The notes under the pieces: model-generated
The model's database searches: none
Seen by the model: only the letters and a program-made list of their open reading frames with translations
Told to the model about the DNA's origin: nothing
Program-made: the position numbers and the translations under genes
DNA from: Deltaproteobacteria bacterium
GTDB taxonomy: Bacteria; Desulfobacterota; Desulfuromonadia; Desulfuromonadales; BM103
DNA: 64,000 nucleotides
Assembly (NCBI GenBank): GCA_024636215.1
Contig: JAGXHL010000092.1
Coordinates: 1 to 64,000, forward strand
Reading direction: 5' to 3'
Shown: in pieces, positions 1 to 7,535 of the stretch
How positions within the stretch are numbered: the first letter of the stretch is position 1
How the letters are laid out: each line of letters begins with the position of its first letter

Positions 1-183
1 ATTGTAGCCAAGCCGGCCGCCGAACACCGGGGCGTCGTCCAGGTTCTGGTCATTTTCAAACAAGCTGTAGCCGACGAACGGGCTCACTTCAAATGAGCCG
101 GCCTTGATCTCGGCCTGCCCGGAAACAGGTAGAAGTAACACAATGGCAGCGACCGTCAACACTGCGCGATACATAGTTTGCAT
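1..183 (-). CDS. OmpA-like outer-membrane beta-barrel protein (N-terminal fragment)
   Basis: The gene runs off the left edge, so only the first 61 codons are visible. The start ATG at 183 is preceded by a strong GGAGGA ribosome site. The first ~24 residues form a signal peptide ending near SGQA. The mature part reads EVSPFVGYSLFEN and then FGGRLGYN, the alternating aromatic/Gly pattern of the first two strands of an OmpA-type eight-stranded barrel. In related bacteria such barrels often carry thrombospondin type-3 and peptidoglycan-binding domains, but neither can be seen here. It lies downstream of the ice-binding-like lipoprotein on the same strand, 185 bp away, so it may be co-transcribed or have its own promoter. 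The family call is by pattern only. Confidence 0.7.
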   Translation of the reverse strand, partial: MQTMYRAVLTVAAIVLLLPVSGQAEIKAGSFEVSPFVGYSLFENDQNLDDAPVFGGRLGYN

Positions 184-210
184 AATCTGATCCTCCTCAA
201 AAATTGTTGC

Positions 211-224
211 GCTCTGTGATTGCC
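211..224 (-). promoter_or_regulatory. weak sigma-54-like GG-N10-GC element before the OmpA-like gene
   Basis: Read on the minus strand there is GG, ten bases, then GC (CGGCAATCACAGAGCGC). The -24 half is good but the -12 half (AGAGC) is poor. It would give a start about 16 nt before the ribosome site. It is listed only because two much better sigma-54 elements lie upstream; chance is a real alternative. Confidence 0.2.
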
Positions 225-287
225 GTTAGCTTCTGCACAACATCGCGGCGCGGCAGGTTCCTGTGCCCTGGAAATCAGGGTTGTAGC

Positions 288-344
288 CAGGCAAAAAGGA
301 GACCGGCGGGATCATGTTGCTTTGCCTGTCTGCCTTTTTGCCTG
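288..344. repeat. 12-bp perfect inverted repeat between two envelope genes
   Basis: CAGGCAAAAAGG at 288-299 is matched exactly by its reverse complement at 333-344, with a 33-base loop. It lies just past the stop codon of the ice-binding-like gene. It could act as an mRNA 3' hairpin. The stem is AT-rich in the middle and no clean U-tract follows, so I do not call it a terminator. The rest of the 184-368 gap shows nothing else I recognise. Confidence 0.4.
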
Positions 345-368
345 TTCTCATTCGTCTTTTTCCATGAC

Positions 369-2975
369 CTAAGGGGCAGGAATAATAATCGTATTCTGAT
401 CGAGAGAGACCCCCGTCTGAGCCAACAGCCTGCCGTTGATCGATGCGCCAGTATTCATGGCAATGTTGGTTTGCGCCAAAATATTCCCCTCGAAGTGGGA
501 ACCGGTACCCAGGGTCACAGAATCGCTGACCTGCCAGAAAATGTTCTTGGCCAGGGCGCCGCCTGACAACAGAACCTGCATGTTGGGACTCAGATCGAGT
601 GTCCCGGTGATCTGGAACAACCAGGTGTCGTTCGGCCCGCCGTTGAGGGTTAGATCTGTGGTAATGGTCACATTGCTACCCCAGGTGTAGGTCCCCGGGA
701 CTAGTGTTTGACCGGCGACGGTCCCGGCGCCAAGATTCAGGTTCGGGCCTACTCCGGCGGGACGTCCGGCGGCATCGGTATAGGCGGTCTCCAGATTACT
801 GACCGCCGTGGTCAGCATGACCGGATCGATCACTGAACAGGGCGCGGGGCCGGCCGCATCGACAGCGTAAATAGTCCCGGTCACTTCGGCGCAGGTAACA
901 CCAATTGCAGCACCGCTGATGGGACTGGCGCCAATGTTACCGATGATGTCGGATGAAGGAACATCTGTGATTCCAGCTTTTGACAGTCCGGCGAAATTTG
1001 CGGCCAAACCGAGGATAACTGGCTGCGGCCCCTGTACCGGTTCAGCAGTCACGATCAGCTCTGCGCTTCCTTCCAGAAGCGGGAGCGTGTCGGCAACAGT
1101 TGCCGTAATCATCGCGGTCCCGGTTAACAGGCCGGTGGCAACGCCAGGTGAGACAACGGTGGCGACCTGCGTATTGTCTGAACTCCAGTCCACGCTAGCG
1201 CTGAGATCCTGACTGCTGCCGTCAGAGTAATTCCCCATGGCAACAAATATTTGAGACCCGTCAACTGCAATCGTGGCCTGCGCAGGCAAGACCTCAATCG
1301 ACTCCAGGGTAGCATCAGTCACGGTAAGGGTTGCCGAGCCCGACATGTCGGCTAAGGTTGCGGTGATCAAAGCGCTGCCGACTGACACGCCGGTGGCAAC
1401 GCCAGGTGAGACAACGGTGGCGATCAGCGTAGCGTCTGAACTCCAGATCACGCTATCGCTGATGTCGATCGGTGTGATGCTGTCAGAGTAAGTCCCCATG
1501 GCAACAAACGTTTGAGACCCGTCAACTGCTATCGTGGCCTGCGCAGGCAAGACCTCAATCGACTCCAGGGTAGCATCAGTCACGGTCAGGGTTGCCGAGC
1601 CCGACATGTCGGCTAAGGTTGCGGTGATCAAAGCGCTGCCGGTTGACAGGCCGGTGGCAACGCCAGGAGAAACAACGGTGGCGATCAGCGTAGCGTCTGA
1701 ACTCCAGATCACGATAGCGCTGAGATTCTGACTGGTGCCGTCAGAGTAAGCACCGGTTGCAACAAATGTTTGAGACCCGTCAACGGCGATCGTGGCCTGC
1801 GCAGGCAAGACCTCAATCGACTCCAGGGTGGCATCAGTCACGGTCAGGGTTGCCGAGCCCGACTTGCCGTCGAAGGTTGCGGTGATCAAAGCGCTGCCGG
1901 CTGACAGGCCGGTGGCATCGCCAGGTGAGACAACGGTGGCGATCAGCACATCGTCTGAACTCCAGATCACGCGATCGCTGAGATTCTGACTGGTGCCGTC
2001 AGAGTAAGCACCGGTTGCAACAAATGCTTGTGTGAGACCGCTCGGGATCGTGGCTGTTGCCGGTGTCACCGCGATCGTGTTCAAGGTTGCGGCGGTCACG
2101 GTCAAGGTTGTCGAGCCCGACTTGCCGTCGAAGGTTGCGGTGATCATAGCGCTGCCGGCTGACACGCCGGTGGCAACGCCAGGTGAGGCAACGGTGGCGA
2201 TCGACGTATTGTTTGAACTCCAGACCACGCGATCGCTGAGATTTTGACTGGTGCCATCAGAGTAAGCACCGGTTGCCACAAATGCTTGTGTGAGACCGCT
2301 CGGGATCGTGCCTGTTGCCGGTGTCACCGCGATCGAGTTCAAGGTTACGGCGCTCACGGTCAAGGTTGCCGAGCCCGACTTGCCGTCGAATGTTGCGGTG
2401 ATCAAAGCGCTGCCGGCTGACAGGCCGGTGGCAACGCCAGGTGAGGCAACGGTGGCGATCGACGTATTGTTTGAACTCCAGATCACGCGATCGCTGAGAT
2501 TCTGACTGCTGCCGTCAGAGTAAGCACCGGTTGCAACAAATGTTTGTGTGAGACCACTCGGGATCGTAGCGGTTGCCGGCGTCACCGCGATCGAGTTCAA
2601 GGTTACGGCGGTCACGGTCAAGGTTGCCGAACCCGACTTGCCATCGAAGGTTGCAGTGATCAAAGCACTGCCGGCTGACACGCCGGTAGCGAGACCGGAA
2701 GCGCTATTGACTGTCGCAATACCAGGAGTGCCTGAAGCCCAGCTGGCCTCTTCTGTCACGACCCGGGATGTGCCATCGGCGAATGTCGCAGTCGCAACAA
2801 ATTGCCTGGCTGCACCCACGGGCACAGAGCTCGTTGCAGGCGTTACCGCGATCGACAATGACTCTGCAGAGTCCCAATGCCCAGTATTGCCGTCTCCTCC
2901 ACACCCCGAAACAAAAAACCCGGTAAACATCAAAACTAATAGAACATAAATGTATCTGACTGCTGATCTCTTCAT
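369..2975 (-). CDS. lipoprotein with seven Big_2 repeats and a C-terminal DUF3494 ice-binding-like domain
   Basis: 868 residues. The N-terminus is a lipoprotein signal with lipobox FVSGC near residue 25. Residues ~38-645 are seven bacterial Ig-like (Big_2) repeats of about 86 residues. Repeats 2-4 share the PSGLTQ variant and repeats 5-7 the AVDGSQ variant. Residues ~650-868 match the DUF3494 ice-binding-like family: an ILGLAANFAGLSKAGIT opening, a CAEVTGTIYAVD segment, a GTYTWGSNV turn and the typical ending GRLLAQTGVSLDQNTI. Known members of this family bind ice or act as adhesin tips, and are secreted or surface-anchored. Big_2 stalks usually hold a ligand-binding tip away from the cell. 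The start is supported by GGAGA 7-8 bases upstream of ATG 2975. A sigma-54-type promoter lies ~200 bp upstream. Ice binding is inferred from the family; an adhesin role without ice binding is equally possible. Confidence 0.85.
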   Translation of the reverse strand: MKRSAVRYIYVLLVLMFTGFFVSGCGGDGNTGHWDSAESLSIAVTPATSSVPVGAARQFVATATFADGTSRVVTEEASWASGTPGIATVNSASGLATGVSAGSALITATFDGKSGSATLTVTAVTLNSIAVTPATATIPSGLTQTFVATGAYSDGSSQNLSDRVIWSSNNTSIATVASPGVATGLSAGSALITATFDGKSGSATLTVSAVTLNSIAVTPATGTIPSGLTQAFVATGAYSDGTSQNLSDRVVWSSNNTSIATVASPGVATGVSAGSAMITATFDGKSGSTTLTVTAATLNTIAVTPATATIPSGLTQAFVATGAYSDGTSQNLSDRVIWSSDDVLIATVVSPGDATGLSAGSALITATFDGKSGSATLTVTDATLESIEVLPAQATIAVDGSQTFVATGAYSDGTSQNLSAIVIWSSDATLIATVVSPGVATGLSTGSALITATLADMSGSATLTVTDATLESIEVLPAQATIAVDGSQTFVAMGTYSDSITPIDISDSVIWSSDATLIATVVSPGVATGVSVGSALITATLADMSGSATLTVTDATLESIEVLPAQATIAVDGSQIFVAMGNYSDGSSQDLSASVDWSSDNTQVATVVSPGVATGLLTGTAMITATVADTLPLLEGSAELIVTAEPVQGPQPVILGLAANFAGLSKAGITDVPSSDIIGNIGASPISGAAIGVTCAEVTGTIYAVDAAGPAPCSVIDPVMLTTAVSNLETAYTDAAGRPAGVGPNLNLGAGTVAGQTLVPGTYTWGSNVTITTDLTLNGGPNDTWLFQITGTLDLSPNMQVLLSGGALAKNIFWQVSDSVTLGTGSHFEGNILAQTNIAMNTGASINGRLLAQTGVSLDQNTIIIPAP
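1040..2865 (-). repeat. tandem ~258-bp coding repeats (Big_2 domains)
   Basis: Seven repeats of about 258 bp with high nucleotide identity between neighbours. For example, the block encoding LESIEVLPAQATIAVDGSQ recurs three times near 1290, 1550 and 1810. Two sequence subtypes cluster together, which suggests recent duplication by unequal crossing over. Repeat number is likely to vary between strains and assemblies may collapse here. Confidence 0.9.
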
Positions 2976-3101
2976 GGTCCCATTTCTCCTTGTCTGCTGC
3001 AGACTTTAAATGCTTTTCTTTTTGTATCCAGGCGGCTGTCTGGATACACCTCGCAAAATTTCTTATTTTCACAGTTTCAGCACATGTTGAACCTGGGAAT
3101 C

Positions 3102-3140
3102 TTTCGAACTATCCAATGAACCGGATGCAAATTCGGCTGC
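3102..3140. repeat. decayed fragment of the MITE-like element found at 6894-7062
   Basis: TTTCGAACTATCC followed by CCGGATGCAAATTCGGCTG matches, with one insertion and a few substitutions, the left arm of the full element (TGTCGGACTATTC...CCGGCTGCAAATCCGGCTG) at about 6904-6940. No second terminus is recognisable nearby. It lies in the leader between the sigma-54-type promoter and the adhesin start codon, so it would be transcribed. Confidence 0.5.
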
Positions 3141-3172
3141 AGTAGTTTATATCGCAACTATCGTGCATTACA

Positions 3173-3190
3173 TCGCAACTAGTATGCCGA
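3173..3190 (-). promoter_or_regulatory. sigma-54 -24/-12 promoter upstream of the ice-binding-like lipoprotein
   Basis: The minus-strand sequence TCGGCATACTAGTTGCGA has the invariant GG and GC separated by exactly ten bases and a consensus TTGC -12 half. It shares CTAGTTGC with the second such promoter at 4509-4526. The expected transcript start near 3163 gives a leader of ~190 nt before ATG 2975. A palindromic site lies 127 bp upstream. A second ATCGCAACTA copy at 3151-3160 forms a direct repeat with the -12 region. Confidence 0.7.
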
Positions 3191-3239
3191 AATTGTTTTG
3201 ACTAATCCTTTAACAAAAAGGCTTGATTCTACGAAGGAA

Positions 3240-3277
3240 ATAATAAAAAAGCGCGGGGCCGGCAAGAACCGCCCGCA
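3240..3277 (-). terminator. probable intrinsic terminator after the truncated activator gene
   Basis: On the minus strand a GC-rich stem (GCGGG...CCCGC with an inner CGG/CCG pair) is followed by CTTTTTTATTATTTC. It lies ~90 bp past the stop codon at 3368. The stem has a small bulge, so strength is uncertain. Confidence 0.45.
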
Positions 3278-3289
3278 AGCGGGGCCTGC

Positions 3290-3315
3290 CATATTTGGCG
3301 TTACCGCCACATATG
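3290..3315. promoter_or_regulatory. palindromic activator site (UAS1)
   Basis: A 26-bp dyad: arms CATATTTGGCG and CGCCACATATG pair at 10 of 11 positions around TTAC. Its centre is exactly 127 bp upstream of the -12 GC of the sigma-54-type promoter at 3173-3190. That is the usual range for an enhancer-binding protein. With its flank it matches the site at 4626-4651 at 22 of 30 positions, including an identical ATATGACGG run. It probably binds one or both of the adjacent enhancer-binding proteins. Confidence 0.6.
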
Positions 3316-3367
3316 ACGGGCAGGTAGCCGCTTTCCGTTTGATCAACATCGTCTTTTATGGCGTCTT

Positions 3368-4366
3368 TTATGGGCGTCGAATGCCTGATTTGCGGATACG
3401 GGCGCGCAGGGTGCTGGGGTTGAGGCCCAGAAGGATCGCCGCCCCCTTGTTTCCTTCGATGCGCCAGGCGGTTTTCACGAGGACTTCGAGGATATGATCC
3501 CGTTCCAGATCGGCGAGGGTTTTCACCTCCGGTGTGCATTGCTCCACGTCGGGGCGGAAGGTTTCGAACCGCTCCAGGATCTGGAGTTTGTCTTCCCGGC
3601 TGGTGATAACGGCTCGTTCGATGACGCTTTCCAGTTCCCGAACGTTGCCGGGCCAGTGGTAGCCCTGCAGAGCGTTAAGGGTTTCATCGGCCACAGCCGA
3701 GATCTTCTTGCCGGTTCTCTTGTTGAATTTGGCGATAAAATAATTAACCAGCAGCGGGATGTCTTCCTTGCGCTCGCGCAACGGCGGGAGGGTGATGGGG
3801 AACACGTTGAGCCGGGAGTACAGGTCTTTGCGGAACCTGCCCGCATGAATCTCTTCATCCAGGTTGCGTTTGCTGGCCGCGATGACCCGGACATCGACCT
3901 TGATGGTACTCGGACGTCCGGGGCGCTCGAATCCGCCGTCCTGGATGACCCTGAGCAGCTTCCACTGCAGCTCCAGAGGCATAGTGCCGATTTCGTCAAG
4001 AAAGAGGGTGCAGCCGTCGGCCTGTTCCAAAAGCCCGATCTGTCGGTGATCCGCCTCGCTGATGGCATCTTCGCCTGGCCCGAAGAGCTCGCGCTCGATA
4101 CGGTTCGCGGGCAGGGCTGCACAGTTGACCGTAATCATAGACATGTCTTTGCGCGCACTGCATCGATGGATAATGCGGGCGAGAACACCTTTACCGGTGC
4201 CGGACTCACCCAGGAGTAGAACGGTCACATTCATGGGAGCGACCTGCTCGACCTGGGAGAAGACAAGCGAGAGCGGCTCGCTGCGACCAATCATCTCACC
4301 GAAGTTGTTTTGCAGAGCGACCTCCTTCTTCAAGCAAGAGCTTTCTTTCTGGTGCAGGTTTTTCAA
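3368..4366 (-). CDS. truncated sigma-54 enhancer-binding protein with a lost GAFTGA motif
   Basis: 332 residues: an AAA+ sigma-54 interaction domain (Walker A GESGTGKG at 53-60, Walker [11 protein letters not shown] at 118-127) and a C-terminal Fis-type HTH ending [12 protein letters not shown]. There is no N-terminal sensory domain. The GAFTGA loop, which contacts sigma-54, is replaced by DAISEA at residues 100-105. The neighbour at 4688-6817 keeps GAFTGS at the matching place and aligns along the whole length, so this is a truncated paralogue. The DNA-binding HTH is intact. The likely role is a DNA-binding competitor or a partner in mixed oligomers rather than an activator. The start is TTG at 4366; an in-frame stop lies eight codons upstream and no ATG fits. 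A sigma-54-type promoter and palindrome precede it. Function is inferred. Confidence 0.85.
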   Translation of the reverse strand: MKNLHQKESSCLKKEVALQNNFGEMIGRSEPLSLVFSQVEQVAPMNVTVLLLGESGTGKGVLARIIHRCSARKDMSMITVNCAALPANRIERELFGPGEDAISEADHRQIGLLEQADGCTLFLDEIGTMPLELQWKLLRVIQDGGFERPGRPSTIKVDVRVIAASKRNLDEEIHAGRFRKDLYSRLNVFPITLPPLRERKEDIPLLVNYFIAKFNKRTGKKISAVADETLNALQGYHWPGNVRELESVIERAVITSREDKLQILERFETFRPDVEQCTPEVKTLADLERDHILEVLVKTAWRIEGNKGAAILLGLNPSTLRARIRKSGIRRP

Positions 4367-4508
4367 GTGTCGGTCTCCACACTCAACTCATCATTGACTC
4401 CACAGTTTTCCTGGATTCATCTGTCTGCTGGCGAACCAGCCATTCGTTCTGCTGACGCGCCGGGGACTGAAGATAAATGGCGTTCGTGACGTATCCGGTC
4501 AATGCAAT

Positions 4509-4526
4509 TTGCAACTAGCGTACCAG
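4509..4526 (-). promoter_or_regulatory. sigma-54 -24/-12 promoter upstream of the truncated activator
   Basis: The minus-strand sequence CTGGTACGCTAGTTGCAA matches the consensus TGGCACG-N4-TTGCA except for one base, with GG and GC ten bases apart. The expected start near 4499 gives a ~130-nt leader to the TTG codon at 4366. The palindrome at 4626-4651 lies 127 bp upstream, the same spacing as at the other promoter. Confidence 0.75.
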
Positions 4527-4625
4527 ATGCGAGGGCGTGGATGTTGCGCGGACAACTACTTGATTATACAGGAGAGATGGGCAGGGGCAGAGGCAGGGTT
4601 ACGGGAAGACCGTGAGAGAATCCGT

Positions 4626-4651
4626 CATAGATAACGTTACTGTTAGATATG
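4626..4651. promoter_or_regulatory. palindromic activator site (UAS2)
   Basis: Arms CATAGATAACG and TGTTAGATATG around TTAC pair at 8 of 11 positions. An outer TCCGTCATA/TATGACGGA inverted repeat (4621-4629 and 4648-4656) extends the dyad. It is closely related to UAS1. It begins ~36 bp past the stop codon of the larger activator gene, so it may also form a 3' hairpin in that transcript. The remaining 4367-4687 gap holds only the promoter above. Confidence 0.6.
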
Positions 4652-4687
4652 ACGGACGTCTTTGTGGCGAAGACGTGCAAGCTTTTT

Positions 4688-6817
4688 CTACTGTCTGATG
4701 ATGCCGATTTTTCTCATACGGGCGCGCAGCGTACTGGGATTGATGCCAAGGAGGATTGCAGCTCCACCTTTCCCCTCGACGCGCCAAGCGGTTTTCAGCA
4801 GCACCTCGTGGATATGATCCCGCTCCATGTCGGCGAGTGTTTTGACTGCCCCTCCTGCCGTCTCGCCTGCCGCCCCAGCTGTCAGCTCCTCTGTTTTCTG
4901 GAACGTCTCGAAGTGTTCCAAAACCTGGAGCGAGCTCCCCGGACTGATGATGACCGCCCGCTCGATGACACTTTCCAGCTCGCGCACATTGCCGGGCCAG
5001 TAGTAATCCTGAAGGAGGTTCAAGGTGTTGGTAGAGACGGTCTCTATTTTCTTGCCGATTTTGTTGTTGAATTTGGAAACGAAATGATTGACGAGCAAAG
5101 GGATGTCTTCCTTGCGCTGCCTGAGTGGCGGCAAGGTAACTGGAAAAACATTGAGACGATAATACAGATCTTCGCGGAACTTGCCGTTACGAATCTCATC
5201 TTTGAGATTCCGGTTGGTGGCAGCGATGATCCGTACGTCGGTTCTGATAGTGCGGGGGCTGCCCAGTCGTTCAAATTCACCGTCCTGGATAACCCGGAGC
5301 AGTTTGCTTTGCAGTTCCAGTGGCAGCTCACCGATTTCGTCCAGGAAGATGGTGCCGCCATCCGCCAGTTCGAAGCGGCCGATCTGCCGGGTATTCGAGC
5401 CGGTGAACGCGCCCTTTTCTCTGCCGAAGAGCTCGCTCTCCACCAGAGCAGCCGGTAGCGTTGCGCAGTTGACCGTTATTAACGGCCGGTCCTTGCGCGT
5501 GCTGCTGCGGTGGATGGCCCGTGCTACCACACCCTTGCCGGTACCGGTCTCGCCAAGCAGAAGAACGGTCGCATTCATGGGCGCAACCTGTTCGACCTGG
5601 GAAAAGATAACCGCCAGGGCATCACTTTCCCCAATAATTTCACCGAAGTTGTACTGCAGGGCGACCTCCTGCCGCAGGTAGGTGTTTTCAGCCTGGAGCC
5701 GGTCCTTCAACTGTTTTATTTCCGTATACGTGTCCTGGAGCGATCCTTCTGCCTTCTTGCGTTCAGCTATCTCCTCGGTGAGCTGCAGGTTCGCCCTGGT
5801 CAGCTCTTTTGTCCGTTTTTTCACGTCGAATTCCAGCTTGTCATGTGCTTTTTGCAGCTCATCGACCAACTGCTTGCGGTCGGTAATGTCCTCCATGGCC
5901 AGGAGGATAATGCGTGAGCCAACTTCTTTGCGGAAAATCTGACGGGCGGTGAACAGGATCGTCTTGTGGCCAATACCGGGGAAATCATGCTCAACTTCAT
6001 AGTCAGTGATTGCGGTGTTTCGGGTAAGGGTTTCCTCAATGAGAATTCGTAATTGAGGGATATCCCATTGCCGGTTGCCGACGTCGTAGATGAATTGGCC
6101 GACGGTTTCCTCCGGGGTGACTTTGAACGTACTGTAAAAACAATGGTTGGCAGTGAGTATCTGCAGCGTTGAAGCCAGCACCACCAATGGCTCGCGAATG
6201 GTTTCTACTATGTTCTCGGCATATTCCCGAGCATACTGGATGTCAGTCTCCAGCTGCTTGGCAACCGTGATATCAACGATTGAGGAAAGAATAGTGCTCT
6301 TATTCTCATTTGTGTCCAGTGCAGAGCTCTGAAACTGAACGTAAATCACTTTGCCTTTATTTTGCGAAAGCTTGATTTCACATTGGTGTATCCCATGTGA
6401 CTGCACAACCCGTTCGAGATGCTCCGAAAAGATCGACCGCCCCTGTGCATCGGCAATTAACATGCTAATGGGTTTATTAATCAGCGACGTTCGTCCGACT
6501 CCCAGAAGTTGCGCACAAGCCAGATTGGTCTCGCAAATCACCCCACAATTATCCAGCGTGAGAAAACCGACTGGGGCAAAGTCATAAAGCTCTGTATACT
6601 TGTTGCGCGTGGCCTCAACCTCATCCGCAGCCTGCTGCAGTTCTGCATTCTGCATTTCCAGTTCGATCTTGTGGACCTGCAGTGTGTGAAGAAGTCGCTG
6701 CGTATCCAACTCGGTCGGCAGCGGCAATTCCGCCTCGCCCTGCCGCGAACGTTTGCCCGCCTTGCTACGAAGCTCAGCAGTTGGAATCACGCGCTTCTGG
6801 TCATTGTCGATACTCAT
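4688..6817 (-). CDS. PAS-PAS sigma-54-dependent transcriptional activator
   Basis: 709 residues. Order: a coiled lead-in (~35-70), PAS 1 (~70-190, with a PAC-like end), PAS 2 (~200-315), a coiled coil (~320-390), an AAA+ sigma-54 activator domain (~390-620; Walker A GETGTGKG 422-429, GAFTGS 469-474, Walker B TIFLDEIG) and a Fis-type HTH at the end. It has no transmembrane segments or receiver domain, so it probably senses a cytoplasmic ligand or redox state through its PAS domains. It is the intact paralogue of the truncated protein at 3368-4366. Together with the two matched palindrome/promoter pairs this suggests it drives the truncated paralogue and the ice-binding-like lipoprotein. The signal is unknown. 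Confidence 0.88.
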   Translation of the reverse strand: MSIDNDQKRVIPTAELRSKAGKRSRQGEAELPLPTELDTQRLLHTLQVHKIELEMQNAELQQAADEVEATRNKYTELYDFAPVGFLTLDNCGVICETNLACAQLLGVGRTSLINKPISMLIADAQGRSIFSEHLERVVQSHGIHQCEIKLSQNKGKVIYVQFQSSALDTNENKSTILSSIVDITVAKQLETDIQYAREYAENIVETIREPLVVLASTLQILTANHCFYSTFKVTPEETVGQFIYDVGNRQWDIPQLRILIEETLTRNTAITDYEVEHDFPGIGHKTILFTARQIFRKEVGSRIILLAMEDITDRKQLVDELQKAHDKLEFDVKKRTKELTRANLQLTEEIAERKKAEGSLQDTYTEIKQLKDRLQAENTYLRQEVALQYNFGEIIGESDALAVIFSQVEQVAPMNATVLLLGETGTGKGVVARAIHRSSTRKDRPLITVNCATLPAALVESELFGREKGAFTGSNTRQIGRFELADGGTIFLDEIGELPLELQSKLLRVIQDGEFERLGSPRTIRTDVRIIAATNRNLKDEIRNGKFREDLYYRLNVFPVTLPPLRQRKEDIPLLVNHFVSKFNNKIGKKIETVSTNTLNLLQDYYWPGNVRELESVIERAVIISPGSSLQVLEHFETFQKTEELTAGAAGETAGGAVKTLADMERDHIHEVLLKTAWRVEGKGGAAILLGINPSTLRARMRKIGIIRQ

Positions 6818-6893
6818 AACGAACCTTCGGACTTGAATCGTCCCTTAATAGCCATCCCACATCAACCGGGACCTGTTTGAAGAATGCTTTTGC

Positions 6894-7062
6894 CTAGCAG
6901 GCTGTCGGACTATTCATGAGCCGGCTGCAAATCCGGCTGTTTGGCCCATATTTCAGCTCCTTTTTGGTCCATAGCTACGGCTATGAACCTGCAAATGAGC
7001 TAAAATCTGTTCTCAAACATCCAAATTTTCGCTTCGGCCCGTATAGTTCGACAGGCTGCTAG
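6894..7062. mobile_element. 169-bp MITE/REP-like element with terminal inverted repeats
   Basis: The ends CTAGCAGGCTGTCGGACTAT and ATAGTTCGACAGGCTGCTAG are imperfect inverted repeats, each beginning with CTAG. Inside are further short dyads (CATAGCTACGGCTATG; CCGGCTGCAAATCCGG). It has no coding capacity. A decayed fragment lies at 3102-3140. The right end supplies the TAG stop codon of the small membrane protein at 7059-7205. No transposase lies in the window, so any mobilising enzyme would act in trans. The remaining bases between 6818 and 6893 show nothing notable. Confidence 0.65.
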
Positions 7063-7205
7063 TTAAAAAGTTTAGCGCCGATGTAAGAAAGAGCTGGCCA
7101 AGCAATTAAGACGGCAGAGATGAAAGCGAAGATGCCGAGCATGGCAATAATCAGGACCATGTAACTACTTTTTACGGTATCCATAAATTTGCTTTGGGTT
7201 TTCAT
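7059..7205 (-). CDS. 48-residue single-pass membrane protein
   Basis: A short gene with a perfect AGGAGG ribosome site 8 bases before ATG 7205 and a good sigma-70-type promoter further up. The protein starts MKTQSKFMDTVKSSY, then has one hydrophobic span (~16-38, MVLIIAMLGIFAFIS...), and ends WPALSYIGAKLFN. The positive N-terminus suggests an N-in orientation. I recognise no family. The final TAG lies within the CTAG end of the MITE-like element, so the element may have truncated or reset the C-terminus. The start signals make it very likely real. Confidence 0.7.
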   Translation of the reverse strand: MKTQSKFMDTVKSSYMVLIIAMLGIFAFISAVLIAWPALSYIGAKLFN

Positions 7206-7256
7206 AACGACCTCCTGTCGATTGGGTTTTGAGTTTGTTTCTTAGTCTTGATTAAA

Positions 7257-7285
7257 CTTTTAACATTAAATTATCTTCATGTCAA
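7257..7285 (-). promoter_or_regulatory. sigma-70-type promoter of the small membrane protein
   Basis: On the minus strand TTGACA, 17 bases, TAAAAG, in a strongly AT-rich stretch ~50 bp before the start codon. The -35 is perfect and the -10 matches at 4 of 6. Confidence 0.55.
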
Positions 7286-7354
7286 CAAATAAATTAAAAT
7301 AATTTTATGTTAATTTGTTTTACCCTGTCTGCCTGTCGGGTTTAAATTTGACAG

Positions 7355-7380
7355 GGGACTTTGAACAAGCTCAAAGTTCC
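7355..7380. other. hairpin in the gap before the cytochrome gene
   Basis: GGGACTTTGA and TCAAAGTTCC pair with one mismatch around ACAAGC. It lies ~155 bp upstream of the cytochrome start. It could be a leader structure or part of a small RNA; there is no U-tract. The short open frame across 7310-7519 lacks a ribosome site and I do not call it. Confidence 0.25.
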
Positions 7381-7535
7381 TGTGCAAACATGCGATAACG
7401 ACGACCCTGAGGAGTGCCATCGTTGTCAGCGCTCGAAGCACAGCCACAAAAAAACATCTGCAGCAAATGTTGCGATGACTGGCGATTGTGACAACAACTG
7501 ATAGGCTGTAGAAAAACAACAGAAAGGATTCGATT

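Noticed and set aside
1040..2865. Regular ~258-bp repeats as a CRISPR-like array
   Set aside because: The units are long, open in one frame and encode Big_2 domains; there are no unique spacers and no cas genes.
7310..7519. 69-residue minus-strand frame before the cytochrome gene
   Set aside because: No ribosome site, biased composition, and it overlaps the likely cytochrome promoter region.
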